From NCBI GenBank assembly GCA_021234155.1, contig JAJEKV010000060.1, positions 3,208,451 through 3,272,450 on the forward strand: 64,000 bases of DNA, in the 5' to 3' direction. The position numbers and the translations under genes are program-made. The notes below the pieces were generated by a model. It worked only from the letters and a program-made list of their open reading frames with translations. It was not told where the DNA came from and did no database searches. This stretch comes from Isoetes taiwanensis (Eukaryota > Streptophyta > Lycopodiopsida > Isoetales > Isoetaceae). Numbering within the stretch: the first letter of the stretch is position 1; each line of letters opens with the position of its first letter. Shown here piece by piece: positions 21,651-32,484 of this stretch.

Positions 21651-22306
21651 AAAGGGAAGTTAAAGCGAAAAAGGGTGGCAGTAGATGGGCTTGATGGGCG
21701 TTCACAAGGTCATTTCAAATGGAGCAAATCAATACAATTCAAACTCCACTAAATCTAAACGTTTATCAAATTTTAAGTGCCACAATTCCATAATGCTTCC
21801 CTTTAGTCAATCTTATGAAATACGTTATACCCCTCAAAGTCAATTCATAAATAATGGATCCCTTTAACTCCCAATTAAATTCATATCTAAACCTGAAACA
21901 TTGTTGTGGAGTAAAGCTTATTGCGTATAACATTAGGGAGATGTTGAACAAGACATCAAATCATGTTGTTTAATAAGATACATCTTTCATATTTTTGATC
22001 TCATGCTCTTGGGTTATTCATCATATAGAGAACATTGTAGATCCACTCAGTACCCCATTAAGGTAAAGTGTGGTCTTTTTTGTTGTTCATTAGTCCTACT
22101 AAATCAATAACAATTACCATCGTATACCTATGATATATACTTCCATAAACCGCTATAACCACATATTAGACCACCCGAATTTCATAATGGCAATTGCTCT
22201 ACAAACCCTCGCCCCCACAAGGCACATTGTCTATTCCGGCCAACAATAAAACAACCGCCTCTTCAAGTTATTAGTAAGGCCCGGCAACGCCGGGCACCAT
22301 AACTAG
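21650..22306 (+). mobile_element. Helitron 3' part, end at 22306
   Basis: The end is diagnostic: hairpin GCCCGGC-AAC-GCCGGGC (22279-22295), ACCATAA, then CTAG (22303-22306) before a host T. The element therefore extends leftward on the plus strand. I could not find its 5' TC end, so the left boundary given is only nominal. It is inserted in LINE B, whose coding sequence resumes at 22307. Confidence 0.6.
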
Positions 22307-22656
22307 TGTCTATAAGATGGGCAACCTATAAGCACATGATGTTCATCTTCAACCACCTGCAAATCACACATTTTACAGTGTCTAATTTCATGAGGGATAT
22401 CATTCCATCGACCAATCTCCACCCCAAGCCGATGGGAGCTAAGCCGCATTCTGCTAATTCCATATCTAAGCTTGAGCGATACCCCTTCTGACAGGTACTT
22501 ACCCTCTTGCATGCTAGGGTTAATATATTGCATATAAAATGCTTTTTTTACTTCTGGGACCCTCCACTGCTTACTAATAACATGCTCATATACCCATGTT
22601 CTAATGTCAGAATGATTCTCACTTAGATCTTGTATGTTTAACCCCCATTTTCCCAT
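22307..22656 (-). pseudogene. LINE B C-terminal zinc-binding region
   Basis: Reads MGKWGLNIQDLSENHSDIRT, then YGISRMRLSSHRLGVEIGRW and CKMCDLQVVEDEHHVLIGCP. The Cys-x2-Cys ... His-His ... Cys arrangement is the zinc-binding segment after the RT in LINE ORF2. It stops at SYRH exactly where the Helitron CTAG end begins. Confidence 0.75.
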
Positions 22657-23159
22657 CCATGCTTCAATGTCAAAGATACCGCCTTTTATCTTTTGTTTCT
22701 TCTAGAGCTAACGGCGGAAAGCTATCATTAGCCATTTCAAACCATACCTTATAAAGATACGTAAGCACTTCAGATAAAGCTTCCGCCTCTAAAGGCATCA
22801 ATCCACATTCCACGAGCATCATGTCATAACGACGTTTGTGCTTTAACCCCAATTCAAATCTTAGAAACTTTTTTTTTGAACTTTTTTCTATTTTCTTCCA
22901 TGTGTCAGTTTGCTAGCCTAGGCCCCATACTTCACATTCATACAATAGTACCGTTTGAACAAGCACTTTATAGAGCATTCTCTTTATGTCAAATTTCCAT
23001 ATCTCCGCCTTTATTACTTAGCGTTGCATACTATACAAGGCTTTCAATGCCCCATTCACCCTATGCTTTCAGCTTCATTCCAACCGGGGCTCTTATCAAC
23101 CTCCACTCCCGGATACTTATATGTATTCACAATTTCTATTTGTTTCTCTTCATAATAAA

Positions 23160-24010
23160 ATTGAGATGGTCCACTTTATTAGCACCAAAACAATTATCTT
23201 GGTTTTGTTTAAATTCACCTGCATCCCCTTCTCAAGACGAAATTGTGATAAGGCTTTCAAATGATTTGCATTCCTATAATTGAACGCGATAGGATAACCA
23301 CATCATCTGCATATAATAGTAACATTATCACATGCCCATACAAGGAAGCTCCATCCCCACCATGATTTTCTATCCAATCCTCTAACTGGTCAATAAATAA
23401 TCCGAATAATGTAGGTGACAACGGACATCCTTGCTTGACTCCCAAGTTGCTTTCCACTACTTCTTTACAAGTCTCCAAGTATGGGAAAGACAATTGTATC
23501 AGAACTTTCTCGTATAGTATCTTAACAGTGTGTCTAATTTCTTCTGGTACTCCAATCATATCCATTCTATACCACAGATTATTTCTATTGACTTTATCAA
23601 AGGCTTTAGCAAAATCCACAAAAAGCGCATATAATGGTTTTCTTTTACCTGTAACTGAATCTACCATGGCACACAAAGTAACCAGGTGATCTATTGTAGA
23701 TCTTTTGGGTCTAAATCCAGCTTGCCCTATGGCTCTAGCATTATGTTCTTCTGCCCATATACTAAGCTTATTGTTTAACATGGTGGCAAACAATTTAGCA
23801 AAGAGGCTACTAACCATAATCATCCTATAATTACCTGGATCGTTAGCATCTCCTGCTTTATAGAGGGGAATAACCCTGTTCATTTGCCATGCTCGGGGGA
23901 ATCCCTCATGTACTGCCGTGTTAAATAGCTGCAATAGAGCATGATGTACTGATTCACCCGCCCATTTAAACATCTCTGCTACCAAGCCTAATATGTCTGC
24001 AGCCTTCCCA
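23160..24010 (-). pseudogene. LINE B reverse transcriptase
   Basis: Open for 242 codons (23985-23257), then continues in another frame to 23160. Motifs in order: NRVIPLYKAGDANDPGNYR, AGFRPKRSTIDHLVTL, LFVDFAKAFDKVNR (block A Asp), VKQGCPLSPTLFGLFIDQLE (block B), LLYADDVVILS (catalytic YADD), then after the frame change HLKALSQF and VNLNKTKIIVF. All catalytic aspartates are present, but a frameshift follows YADD and the 5' part is missing. Codons upstream (KAADILGLVAEMFKW) continue the ORF past the annotated start. Confidence 0.9.
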
Positions 24011-24065
24011 TGAGAGAGAGAGAGAGAGAGAGAGAGAGGTAGAGGTAGAGGTAAAGAGAGAGCTA
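24011..24065. repeat. GA microsatellite
   Basis: (GA)n followed by degenerate GAGGTA repeats, abutting the truncated 5' end of LINE B. Confidence 0.9.
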
Positions 24066-24900
24066 TACAAATTTACCCGAAGAGGGTAAAGAGAGAGTTC
24101 GAGAACGAGAAGCAGAACACGATGCGAATTTATCTGAGGAGACGCATCGTCAAGGAAAGTTGTGCCGGATGAAACTGGTACTATCAGAACTCTTTATTGA
24201 CCATGATGAACATATGGCAGCAAGACGCACAAAAAAATGGAGGAACTTGCACTTTTGGAGCCATTTGCAATTGTGTTTAGATAAAACTGGCTTCCTACAT
24301 CACACTTTTATCCTTAGTTTTCTCACCGAAAAGACGTAAACTCATCGATGTTTGAGCCTTTAGATTGCAAACTCACCTGCGATGTATTAATGCCACATCA
24401 TAAATGTTAGACATCACGTGTCCATGAGATTGAGAAAAACCACTCCTAATTGACACAAGTTAATATGTTATATATAGGCCAATAAAGCATATTTCGTAAT
24501 GAGCTATGAGGCTACATGTCACTATTTGTAATAGAAGACTTTGATTATTGTTTATTGTATGCATAAGATTTATGAGCTAGCTGGAGTGGGGAACTCTGTC
24601 CATTGCCTTCCAAATTTGGACCATTGAGAGTTGTCTAATAACCCATAGCTTTTTCTTCCTCCTTTTTTGGTTGAGCCATTGAAGGGTGGGATAAAGTATG
24701 CCGAGGCACCAAAACAAGAGAAGCAAAAAAAATGTAAGATAGAAACAATAGAAAAAGTTTTCATGCCCACAGTTAATACGTGCTAACCATAGGAGAATAT
24801 ATAAACTTGCTTTGGAGTATTTCGGCATTGCCATTTGCGCTCCATGGTTTTATCTAGTCCAACTCCTACAACTGCAAAGCCAGTGCCAAATTCTTGTATA
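24066..24900. other. Unassigned interval
   Basis: No gene or repeat recognised. Confidence 0.4.
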
Positions 24901-25019
24901 TATATGTTCTTATAAAACCGTGTTACACCAAGGAATTTTGAGCGATCCGGAACGTCAATCCGAGATCTGACAGTTCACGTCAATTTGGATGTAATTAAAA
25001 CAGTAAGGATGTAATTAAG

Positions 25020-25535
25020 ATCGAGTAGACGAGAATGTTCTAGAAAAAAAAGTTCTAGAAAGTTCTAGAGGAATCTAAAGGAATACTTCCAAAAAGTTCC
25101 AGAATATTCTAGACTAGAATGTTCTAGAACGGTCTTAAAAGTTCTAGAATGTATGAAATCTAGAGGAATCTAAGGGACTTCTTCCAGAAAGTTCGAGAAT
25201 GTTCCAAAAGTTAGAGAATGTTTTAAAATGTTCTAAAAAATTCTAGAATGTAGGAAACTTAAGGAAATCTAAGGGAATCCAGAAAGTTTTAAACAGTTCT
25301 AGAAAGTTCTAGAATGTAAGAGAAACTAGGGGAATCTAAAAGAATCTTAGGGAATCCTTCCAGAGCATTCTAGAATGCTCTAAGGAGTTCCAAAAGGTTC
25401 TACAATGTAAGGGAATCTAGGCCAACCAGAAAGTTCCAAAATGTTCTAGAAAGTTCTAAAATCTAAAGGAATCTAGGGGAATCTAAGAGAATCCTTCTAG
25501 AAGTTCCATAAGGTTCCAGTTCTAGAATGTAGTTC
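25020..25535. repeat. TTCTAGAA array (heat-shock-element-like)
   Basis: About 510 bp of irregular repeats built from GTTCTAGAA(N)GTTCTAGAATG and GGAATCTAAGGGAATC(C)TTCCAGAA. Many windows fit the heat-shock-factor consensus nTTCnnGAAn in head-to-head series, for example TTCTAGAAAGTTCTAGAG near 25050. The array is symmetric in strand. No heat-responsive gene is recognisable beside it, so this may be a simple-sequence expansion rather than a promoter. Confidence 0.6.
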
Positions 25536-25559
25536 TATAGGTCCAAACTTGCATTGTAG

Positions 25560-27050
25560 GACGTATTAAATAAGGTGTATATATATAATGGACCCATGGG
25601 AGGCTGCTCGAGTAGATTATTGGTGTGGCATTTTCTAATGCCAATATAAGAGGGTGGGATGGATTTCCAATAAGTATCCAGATGTTTTGGCAAGTTGGTT
25701 AGGCCGAGGGGGTTAAGGAACATTACAGTTGGTATTATATCATAGTTGAATCATTAGTGTTGTCATGGTGGATTATGAATTTCAGTTAAAGTTATTGCTT
25801 ATTGGATGACACTATGATAATACTTCAGACCATGTGGGGGATGACCTAGGATGTATGATAGGTCTATCAAGCATGGAAATGAGAGGACATGTTCATCGCT
25901 ATACAAAACATGAGGGATGCTCAGAATACGTCTTTATATGGAGCATGAATAGTGAGCTTTGTAGATATGGAGGTATTGTTGTTACATATAATTCTATACT
26001 CATATGTAGGTGGTCTAGTGGACCCAATTGGCAAATGTTATGAATGAAAGAATGTCAAAGACGTATTCTTTATAAGCAAATCATTATCTTAGGGGGTTAG
26101 CATCTTTCCTTATCACATAGATGAATTATTTCTACATTAAGGAGACATTAAGTGGCTTGTTAAAGGTGGATTAAAGCTTCTAGATCTTTGATTATGAGGT
26201 GTTAATATATCCTAGGTTGTGGTGGTTGAGTTGGTTTCAGGCAGGCTTTGCTTGAGTTTAATATCATAACTATGAGCTAGAATAAGCTATAACTGGAACT
26301 AACTATGTTTGGATTGCATTTGACATATTTATGATCTAGACATATGATTGAAACATGGATAAGAACGTACCAAAGCTAAGGTGGAAGGGAATGTTACAGC
26401 AATGTGAAGTGCCACATTTGAAATTCTAATATATGATAGAAGATCAGCAACTTGAGGTTGTGTCTCATATATGCATTCTCTTATTGAGGGACACATCGAA
26501 AGAACAGTAAGCATCTCTCGGGAATTGCATCATGCAATTCTTACTAGTGATGGTTGGTTGGTTCGATTTATTAGCTTGGAATAATATAGGAGCTAATTGG
26601 ATTACATATGAGAGCATGCCAGGAATTTTCAAGCATAAGAATAGAAGTTTTGTTTGCTATGTAAGACAAGGGCATTTATACCTTGATTGTTGTCCGGGGC
26701 GCAATAGAAACATTAACCTAGGCATGAATATATGAGAGCAAGTGACTAGTACTTATCGAGGTTATTTGTACAACATAATGATTTATTAGCTATTCTTTAA
26801 TGATGAATAGGCCCCTTTGAAAGAATCTATGTTGTAGACTTTGCTTGTAAAGTTGTGGGCTCTCTTATTTTATTCTATATTGATTGTATATGCTTTATAT
26901 CCTAGAGATATCCAAACTGAAGATAAAACAATGTATTCTACTTGTCACTTCTCGATTTGGCCACCCAAAAAGTGCCATGTGAGTATATCTTGAGTTCGAT
27001 CTGAATATCTATGTTGCCATGGTGGACTAAGTATTTTATAATGCATAGAA
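25560..27050. other. Unassigned interval
   Basis: Short open frames only (for example 25834-26043), none recognised. No repeat seen. Confidence 0.35.
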
Positions 27051-27057
27051 TCATCTG

Positions 27058-27335
27058 CATATTCTAAACGAGGTGTGCCCCAGACAACCTCGATCGTTGG
27101 ATCCCTCCATCCTACGGCCCATATTTTATGTTAGGGTCTCTGGGCACCTTTCATTCGGTTATGGTCGAGGCATCTATAATTTTGAAATATGAAATACGGG
27201 GGCACATCTCTATATACATTCGCCTAAGGTTTTAGAATATGGTATGCAGAGACTTGAACCGCTATCAAAATAATTTAATATCCTTATAAGAATGCTTTAA
27301 CCAATGCAACCATCAAGCTAACATGTTTTTTTTTT
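27058..27335 (-). mobile_element. tRNA-derived SINE (copy 1)
   Basis: Minus strand begins with a pol III box A-like TTAGCTTGATGGTT/TTGGTTAAAGC region and a box B-like GGTTCAAGTCTC 35-40 bp later, then a body shared with the copy at 36027-36395 ('catcctacggcccatattt', 'gtctctgggcacctttc', 'gaaatacggg'). Tail region near 27058. Confidence 0.6.
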
Positions 27336-27400
27336 TCCTACTGAATCCCTTTTTTTTTCCTTTCTTTTTTTTCCTTTTTATCCCCCCTTTTTTTTAACAA
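27327..27400. repeat. T-rich low-complexity run
   Basis: Runs of T with C interruptions immediately beside the SINE's 5' end. Confidence 0.7.
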
Positions 27401-28039
27401 CCCATTTACTTGTTTTAGAAGTGTCATCTATGGTCTTAAATTACCATATCAAATCCCCCCTGAAACCTCCTGTTATTGTACTACAGAGAAACGAAAAAAT
27501 TAATTCTATGGACAAAGCTGCATTGTGCTTGGTACATTAGTTACCAAATGAAATTCAATTCTACCATCTCGACTTATAATGGCCAATTGCATCTCTACAC
27601 TTTCAATGAAAATGATGATATCCACCAGCCATGGGGCACCATTAATTTTCCACTTCCTCTTTTTGAAAAGAGAAGGAAGTATGCTCCAAAAGTTAAATCA
27701 ACACTTCGAAACTTTACGAGGAAAAACACATTCCTGTGTTATAGCTTGGAGGAGTTCAGGTCCCCATTCTCACAGATTCTGCAGCAAAAAATCATGTGGC
27801 AATTGTACACTTCCCTTCATCATCCCTTTATCTAAGTTATTGTCATTTGCCATTAGCATGCAACTAGAGGGTAAACCACTACTCATGGCTGATCAAGCGC
27901 TATGAGATAATGTAGTCCCTGTTCAAAATTGCATTGCTATAATTAGTCTGCAAATTTTGTAAATGAATGAAGGTTTGCACAGTCTGATGCACACCATATC
28001 CATGTCATCTCAACAGATCTGAGCTAGAGACAAATGTCG

Positions 28040-28060
28040 TCAACATTGAAGTCTTTGTCG

Positions 28061-28091
<31 letters not shown>

Positions 28092-28095
28092 TGTT
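28040..28095 (+). repeat. (GTC)n trinucleotide repeat
   Basis: Eleven or so GTC/GTCATC units. No reading frame of note runs through it. Confidence 0.85.
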
Positions 28096-28559
28096 GTAGG
28101 TCCTTGTTCAATGCTTCAAAATAGAATGTAAGAAGGAACACCACAAGGGAAATATAAAAGAATAAAAAATCAATAGTAGCAGCTTGAAATAGTAATGGGT
28201 TGCGCATACCATCTTTAAACTGCTTCTCCTTTGTAAGAACGCCATCCCCTGTTTCATAACGGTGTTACCAACATGCAAGGAGGCATGCTAATGCTCAAAC
28301 AGAGCTATCTAAGTTGATAATGCATTTGCCTCATCTGCAATGTACCTACATTAAGTAGCTTTCTTATGTATTTTAGAAATAAGATAAAAAAGCAATTACT
28401 ATAAAGACTGCCTATGATAGAAACAAATGAATTCCACTATCTAATCATTCTATTCAAATAATCCAAGCATCAATCGCAACTAAGAAACACTATTCTTCTC
28501 TAATGACAAAATATCTGCAAATCATTCACTGTCCCTTCAAGCTCTGAGATGTACTGTCA

Positions 28560-29608
28560 CGTCCTAACCCTGGAACGGTGGGCAGAATGTTCATTGGAAT
28601 CAATCCTAGACTATGATGCTAATATACCAAAGGAGTGCCCTCTCAGTTGTGGAGGAATGGAAACATCTAACCATGTATTTGAGTGCTCATGACTCCAGGA
28701 TTCTTGGACTTGGACATCACAGCTGAACAGAGACTCCCCTGGGTGACTTAAAGGAATTTCTAAAAGCTGACTCGAAAATTGTGATCACTACTAGAGCCCT
28801 CTGTTGCTGGTGCATATGGAAACATAGAAATCGGGAAGCCATTGAGAGGAATCAACCTAATATTACATGGCTCAAAGTGTGTCTGCTACAAACAATCACG
28901 GACTCGGCCATGGCACATAAGATGGCCAGGATAGAATTTGGAAATTCACTGGGAATTTTAATTTCTTCTTCTTATTACAAACTGATGCAAATGGTTTGCT
29001 TCATAGAACAAATGAAGAGGCTGATTGAGGCTGGAGCTCCATCTAGATGGGAACAAGACATGATGACAAGATGCAAGGTAGCAGAAACCATGATTATTCT
29101 GAAACAGGATGTAGTCCATGCTATGGCACTACAGAGAATGCTAAAAAGAAAAGAAGTATGGATGTTCAACAACCTGAAGCCCTATTTCATACGATTATTT
29201 CATAAATGGCAGCAGAGAAAAGAGGCTCACATACTCCTATTCCTTGACTTTACCGCGTTTTCCATTAAGCAGCTGAATCAGATGCTATGCATATTTGGAA
29301 ACACTGCAGTTGCTGACTTAACTATGCAAGCTCTGACTGATGCTGATGATTGAAGTCTGAGGTTACAGAAAACTATCTGAACTGATCTAGTCCATTTTGT
29401 GTATATCTTCTTAACTTTTTATTATAAGCATTGTTATGCTTAATTTTGTTCTAGTAATGCTGCCAATGAACCATTACATGCAGCAAAGAGGTTATGTCAA
29501 CTGTTGGATATGGCTCCAAGTGATTTATTCACTATCTTTTTTAAATGAAATATAAAAAACCCACCGTGCCTTCAAAAAAAAAAGAAAAAAAGAAAAAAGA
29601 AAAGAAGC
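28560..29608 (+). mobile_element. LINE C 3' end with poly(A)
   Basis: Contains the C-terminal end of a LINE ORF2 (see 28620-29353) and ends with 'cccaccgtgccttc' plus an A-rich tail at 29572-29608. The same 3' terminus (AATATAAAAAA...CCCTCAAAAAA) ends the minus-strand element at 38842. The upstream limit is unclear. Confidence 0.6.
28620..29353 (+). pseudogene. LINE-type zinc-binding / C-terminal domain
   Basis: Upstream frame reads KECPLSCGGMETSNHVFECS, the zf-RVT pattern (CPLCG...ET..H.F..C) seen after plant LINE reverse transcriptases. After a stop and frame change at about 28690, 190 codons remain open (28781-29353): CCWCIWKHRNREAIERN (the usual W.IWK.RN motif), then a helical region ending LTDADD. 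The long intact C-terminal frame is notable, but there is no start context of its own. Best read as a LINE relic; a domesticated protein is a less likely alternative. Confidence 0.6.
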
Positions 29609-29734
29609 AATCCTCCTGCACAGGCAATTTGTATTTTTTTCAATTACCTCCTTCCTACAATAAATTTAGACTTATGCTATATGCATAAATCAATAGGCAA
29701 TTATAATGATTATACTTTACTAGATAATATTTAG

Positions 29735-32345
29735 CTTATTTAGACCATTCAGTGCCAAGACCAAGCAATTATTTTGCATCCACAGATAAATACTAGCAAA
29801 AAGAGAGCCTACAAGACCTTTTCCCTCTTTTTGGATCCGAGTTAGGATCAATCTGGCCAGATTACTTTTGCAAATCCTTTTTACAAATTTTTGGTTGGAG
29901 AACAAACCATTGATGTAATATCTATGTCACTAAAAATAGATAAAGAAGAGAAGCGCTAAGAGAGCTGGGTCAAAACAATAAATTTTCGGGCGGACTTGAT
30001 AAGGTTCCACACCTGATTAAAACATGATTTACATAACATGAAATCATACTCCCTGTCTAGCTGATCATTTCGATCATGTCTTTTGTCCTGTATCATTGCG
30101 GTAAGCTTTTATGAATATATTGAAGAGATGATATATCGAAAATAAAAATTGAAACTTTTGGTTTTGGTGTGTTATGGGATTTGGGCTATATTTCATTCAA
30201 TTCCACTTCCTTCACCATAGTAAGCAGTGGTAAATTCTTGTCAGGTTTTAGACTTACCATATGAACCCTCATTTCCATAGCTTGTATCTGAAGCATTATA
30301 TACAGCATGTGGGTTTGTGATATGGCTGCAATGACCCAGTGACCACGCATCAAATCGAGAGCAAAGTGCAATATTGTAGGTTGCTCTTCTTGAGATCTCA
30401 CTTAATTGATTAGATCTCCAGCTTTACTAGATGATTATTCTCCTTTGGCATGGAAATCAATAATGAATTGATTATCAATGCCATCATGTTTCCTAGAGAC
30501 TTCATTCATGCTGATAAAACCAACAACAATAAGATTGAAACTACCCATGGCCAGATAACAAGCTAAAAATTGATGTTTGCTTCCCATTAGCAAAATCATT
30601 TCCAAGCAATCCAAAAAAACAGTTCATAGTGGTAGATTGGTATATGTTGGCCACTTTTCAATGATGTTGACGGTTTCCAATTACTGAAGAATGAAGATCA
30701 CTAATAAAGGAATTTGTTGGATCTTTGGTAATCTAGCTTGAATAGCGAGTTCCACATCCAAAGGAGAAGATTGCACTATAATATGGAGGCCACTCCCACG
30801 AACAAGTTTCCTCAAATGATGTTTTTGCATTGGAGCTCTATACACATGAAGCACATCCCTTAGGATGGAATACAACTTCCAAGCATTCTCATATGAACAA
30901 TAGAATAATAAATGCTCTGAAATAGCAAGATAAAGGATAATAGATGAACGTCACAGGCTTACCTATACTTATGCTTGTGGATTGCTTTTTTGCATGTTTT
31001 TAAAGCCAAATCGAGAGCGAATATGATGTTTGCAGCCTATAGCAAATTATTTTTATATCGATTACATCATTCTATCATACCACTTCTTTGTTTTCTAAAC
31101 TGCAATAATTACATCTTGCCTTCTCTGGTTGCTATCATTCCCAAGCATATCCTTTACACAGAAGGAGTCAATGAAAGAGCAACACTTGAATAAGATTGTT
31201 GACAATACATTGGTAGATCCTTCATAAACAAGAACATCTAGGAAGCCAAAAATTAGAACATTTTGTTCACTGACATCCACTTAAAAACTAGAAGATTATT
31301 GGTGTTAGACCTCTCAATAAATAACCTTTTAAAAAGAGTAATGATTAAATGAAATGCTTGTATATGTGAAATATCTGACAACAAATAATTTAGCCTTAGC
31401 CTCTGGATAAGGAAAGTAATGCCAATGATGCTTAGTACTCCAATAAATCAAATGGTGAGGATTGAATAAATGGTAGTTGCACCAAAAGGGAACTACTATG
31501 GAACAGTCTCATACGTAATCCCGGTAAATAATGCATGAATATATGCCTTCTAGATACTCATAGGTAAACAGTCACAATCTAGAGTGCACAAATTGAGAAA
31601 ATTTTAAGCTATGGAACCTTTCTTTATTTCAATTGGGATAAAAAAATGTACTAACTCCAACAGTGCATCAATCGTTCAAAGACCCATTGTTAAACAAGCT
31701 AAATATCTATAGCAACAAGAACATGACAGCTCTCAAAAAACTTGGAGATAACTTACCTCAGGCAATAAGGTTAGTGCTCTCTCTCAAATGTTCCAAAAGA
31801 CACGATCTTCTGTTTCTGCAGTTTGTAATGAATACCTTAAAACCTTCTAATAGCAGCCTGTCTTTCACAAGATTTATGAATAGTTCACAATAATGAATTC
31901 CCTAAGACCTAGTGGCAGCCTGTCCTTCACAAGATTTATGAATAGGTCAATTTTCTATCGTAATAAGCTGGGACAATGCCTCAACACATGCTTGATTAGA
32001 AAGACTGGCAATAGTTGTTGCATGCACTTGAAACTCCCAAGCCATATTTTGGCATAGCTACTCTATTTAATTAGACATCATAGATAGGCAAAGGAATGTA
32101 AATATATTATATATCTATGTCTCTGCTCCAAAACTCAAACATTGGCTTAAAAACATGATATATAGCTGCCAAAATACAGCGACGAGCTGACAACAATTCA
32201 CTTGGAATGTATATTGCTTGTCATATCCAGCTTGAGGTAGCATCATGTATTCAAAATCCAAGAGAAACACATCTTGGAGTTAAGGCATCAAGCAACTTTT
32301 TCTAAGCACGAATTTGAGAACTGTCGTCAGCTCCTGCTAGTTTAT
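29735..32345 (-). pseudogene. Unidentified multi-exon gene or relic
   Basis: Several minus-strand stretches read like exons of one protein, separated by AT-rich DNA: about 32345-32160 (ALTPRCVSLG, then QAIYIPSELLSARRCILAAI), 31890-31745 (CELFINLVKDRLLLEGFKVF, TNCRNRRSCLLEHLR), 31270-31100 (SEQNVLIFGFLDVLVYEGST, FIDSFCVKDMLGND), 30950-30690 (CSYENAWKLYSILRDVLHVY, KHHLRKLVRGSGLHIIVQSS), 30405-30222 (EEQPTILHFALDLMRGHWVI), 29890-29740 (RICKSNLARLILTRIQKEGK, LVGSLFASIYLWMQNNCLVL). Some edges look like splice sites (acceptor TTTCAG at 30951; donor GTAAGT at 31746). Some segments hold in-frame stops. I do not recognise the protein. It may be a decayed single-copy gene. Confidence 0.35.
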
Positions 32346-32484
32346 TTTCCTCGTATTTGAAGCTGAAGCTTCTGAAATCATAAGGCTTTGCCAAAAAACT
32401 AAAGAGAAAGGGACCAACCGACATGACATGCTGGAGACAATCGTGTACAAAAGAACAATAGAGGAAAAAAAAAACCCACATACT

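Larger units (their letters stand above)
22307..24012 (-). mobile_element. LINE B, 5'-truncated, cut by Helitron
   Basis: Minus-strand LINE ORF2 from a truncated start near 24012 (adjacent to a GA microsatellite) through RT to a C-terminal zinc-finger-like region at 22307, where a Helitron end interrupts it. The best-preserved RT of the window. Confidence 0.9.
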
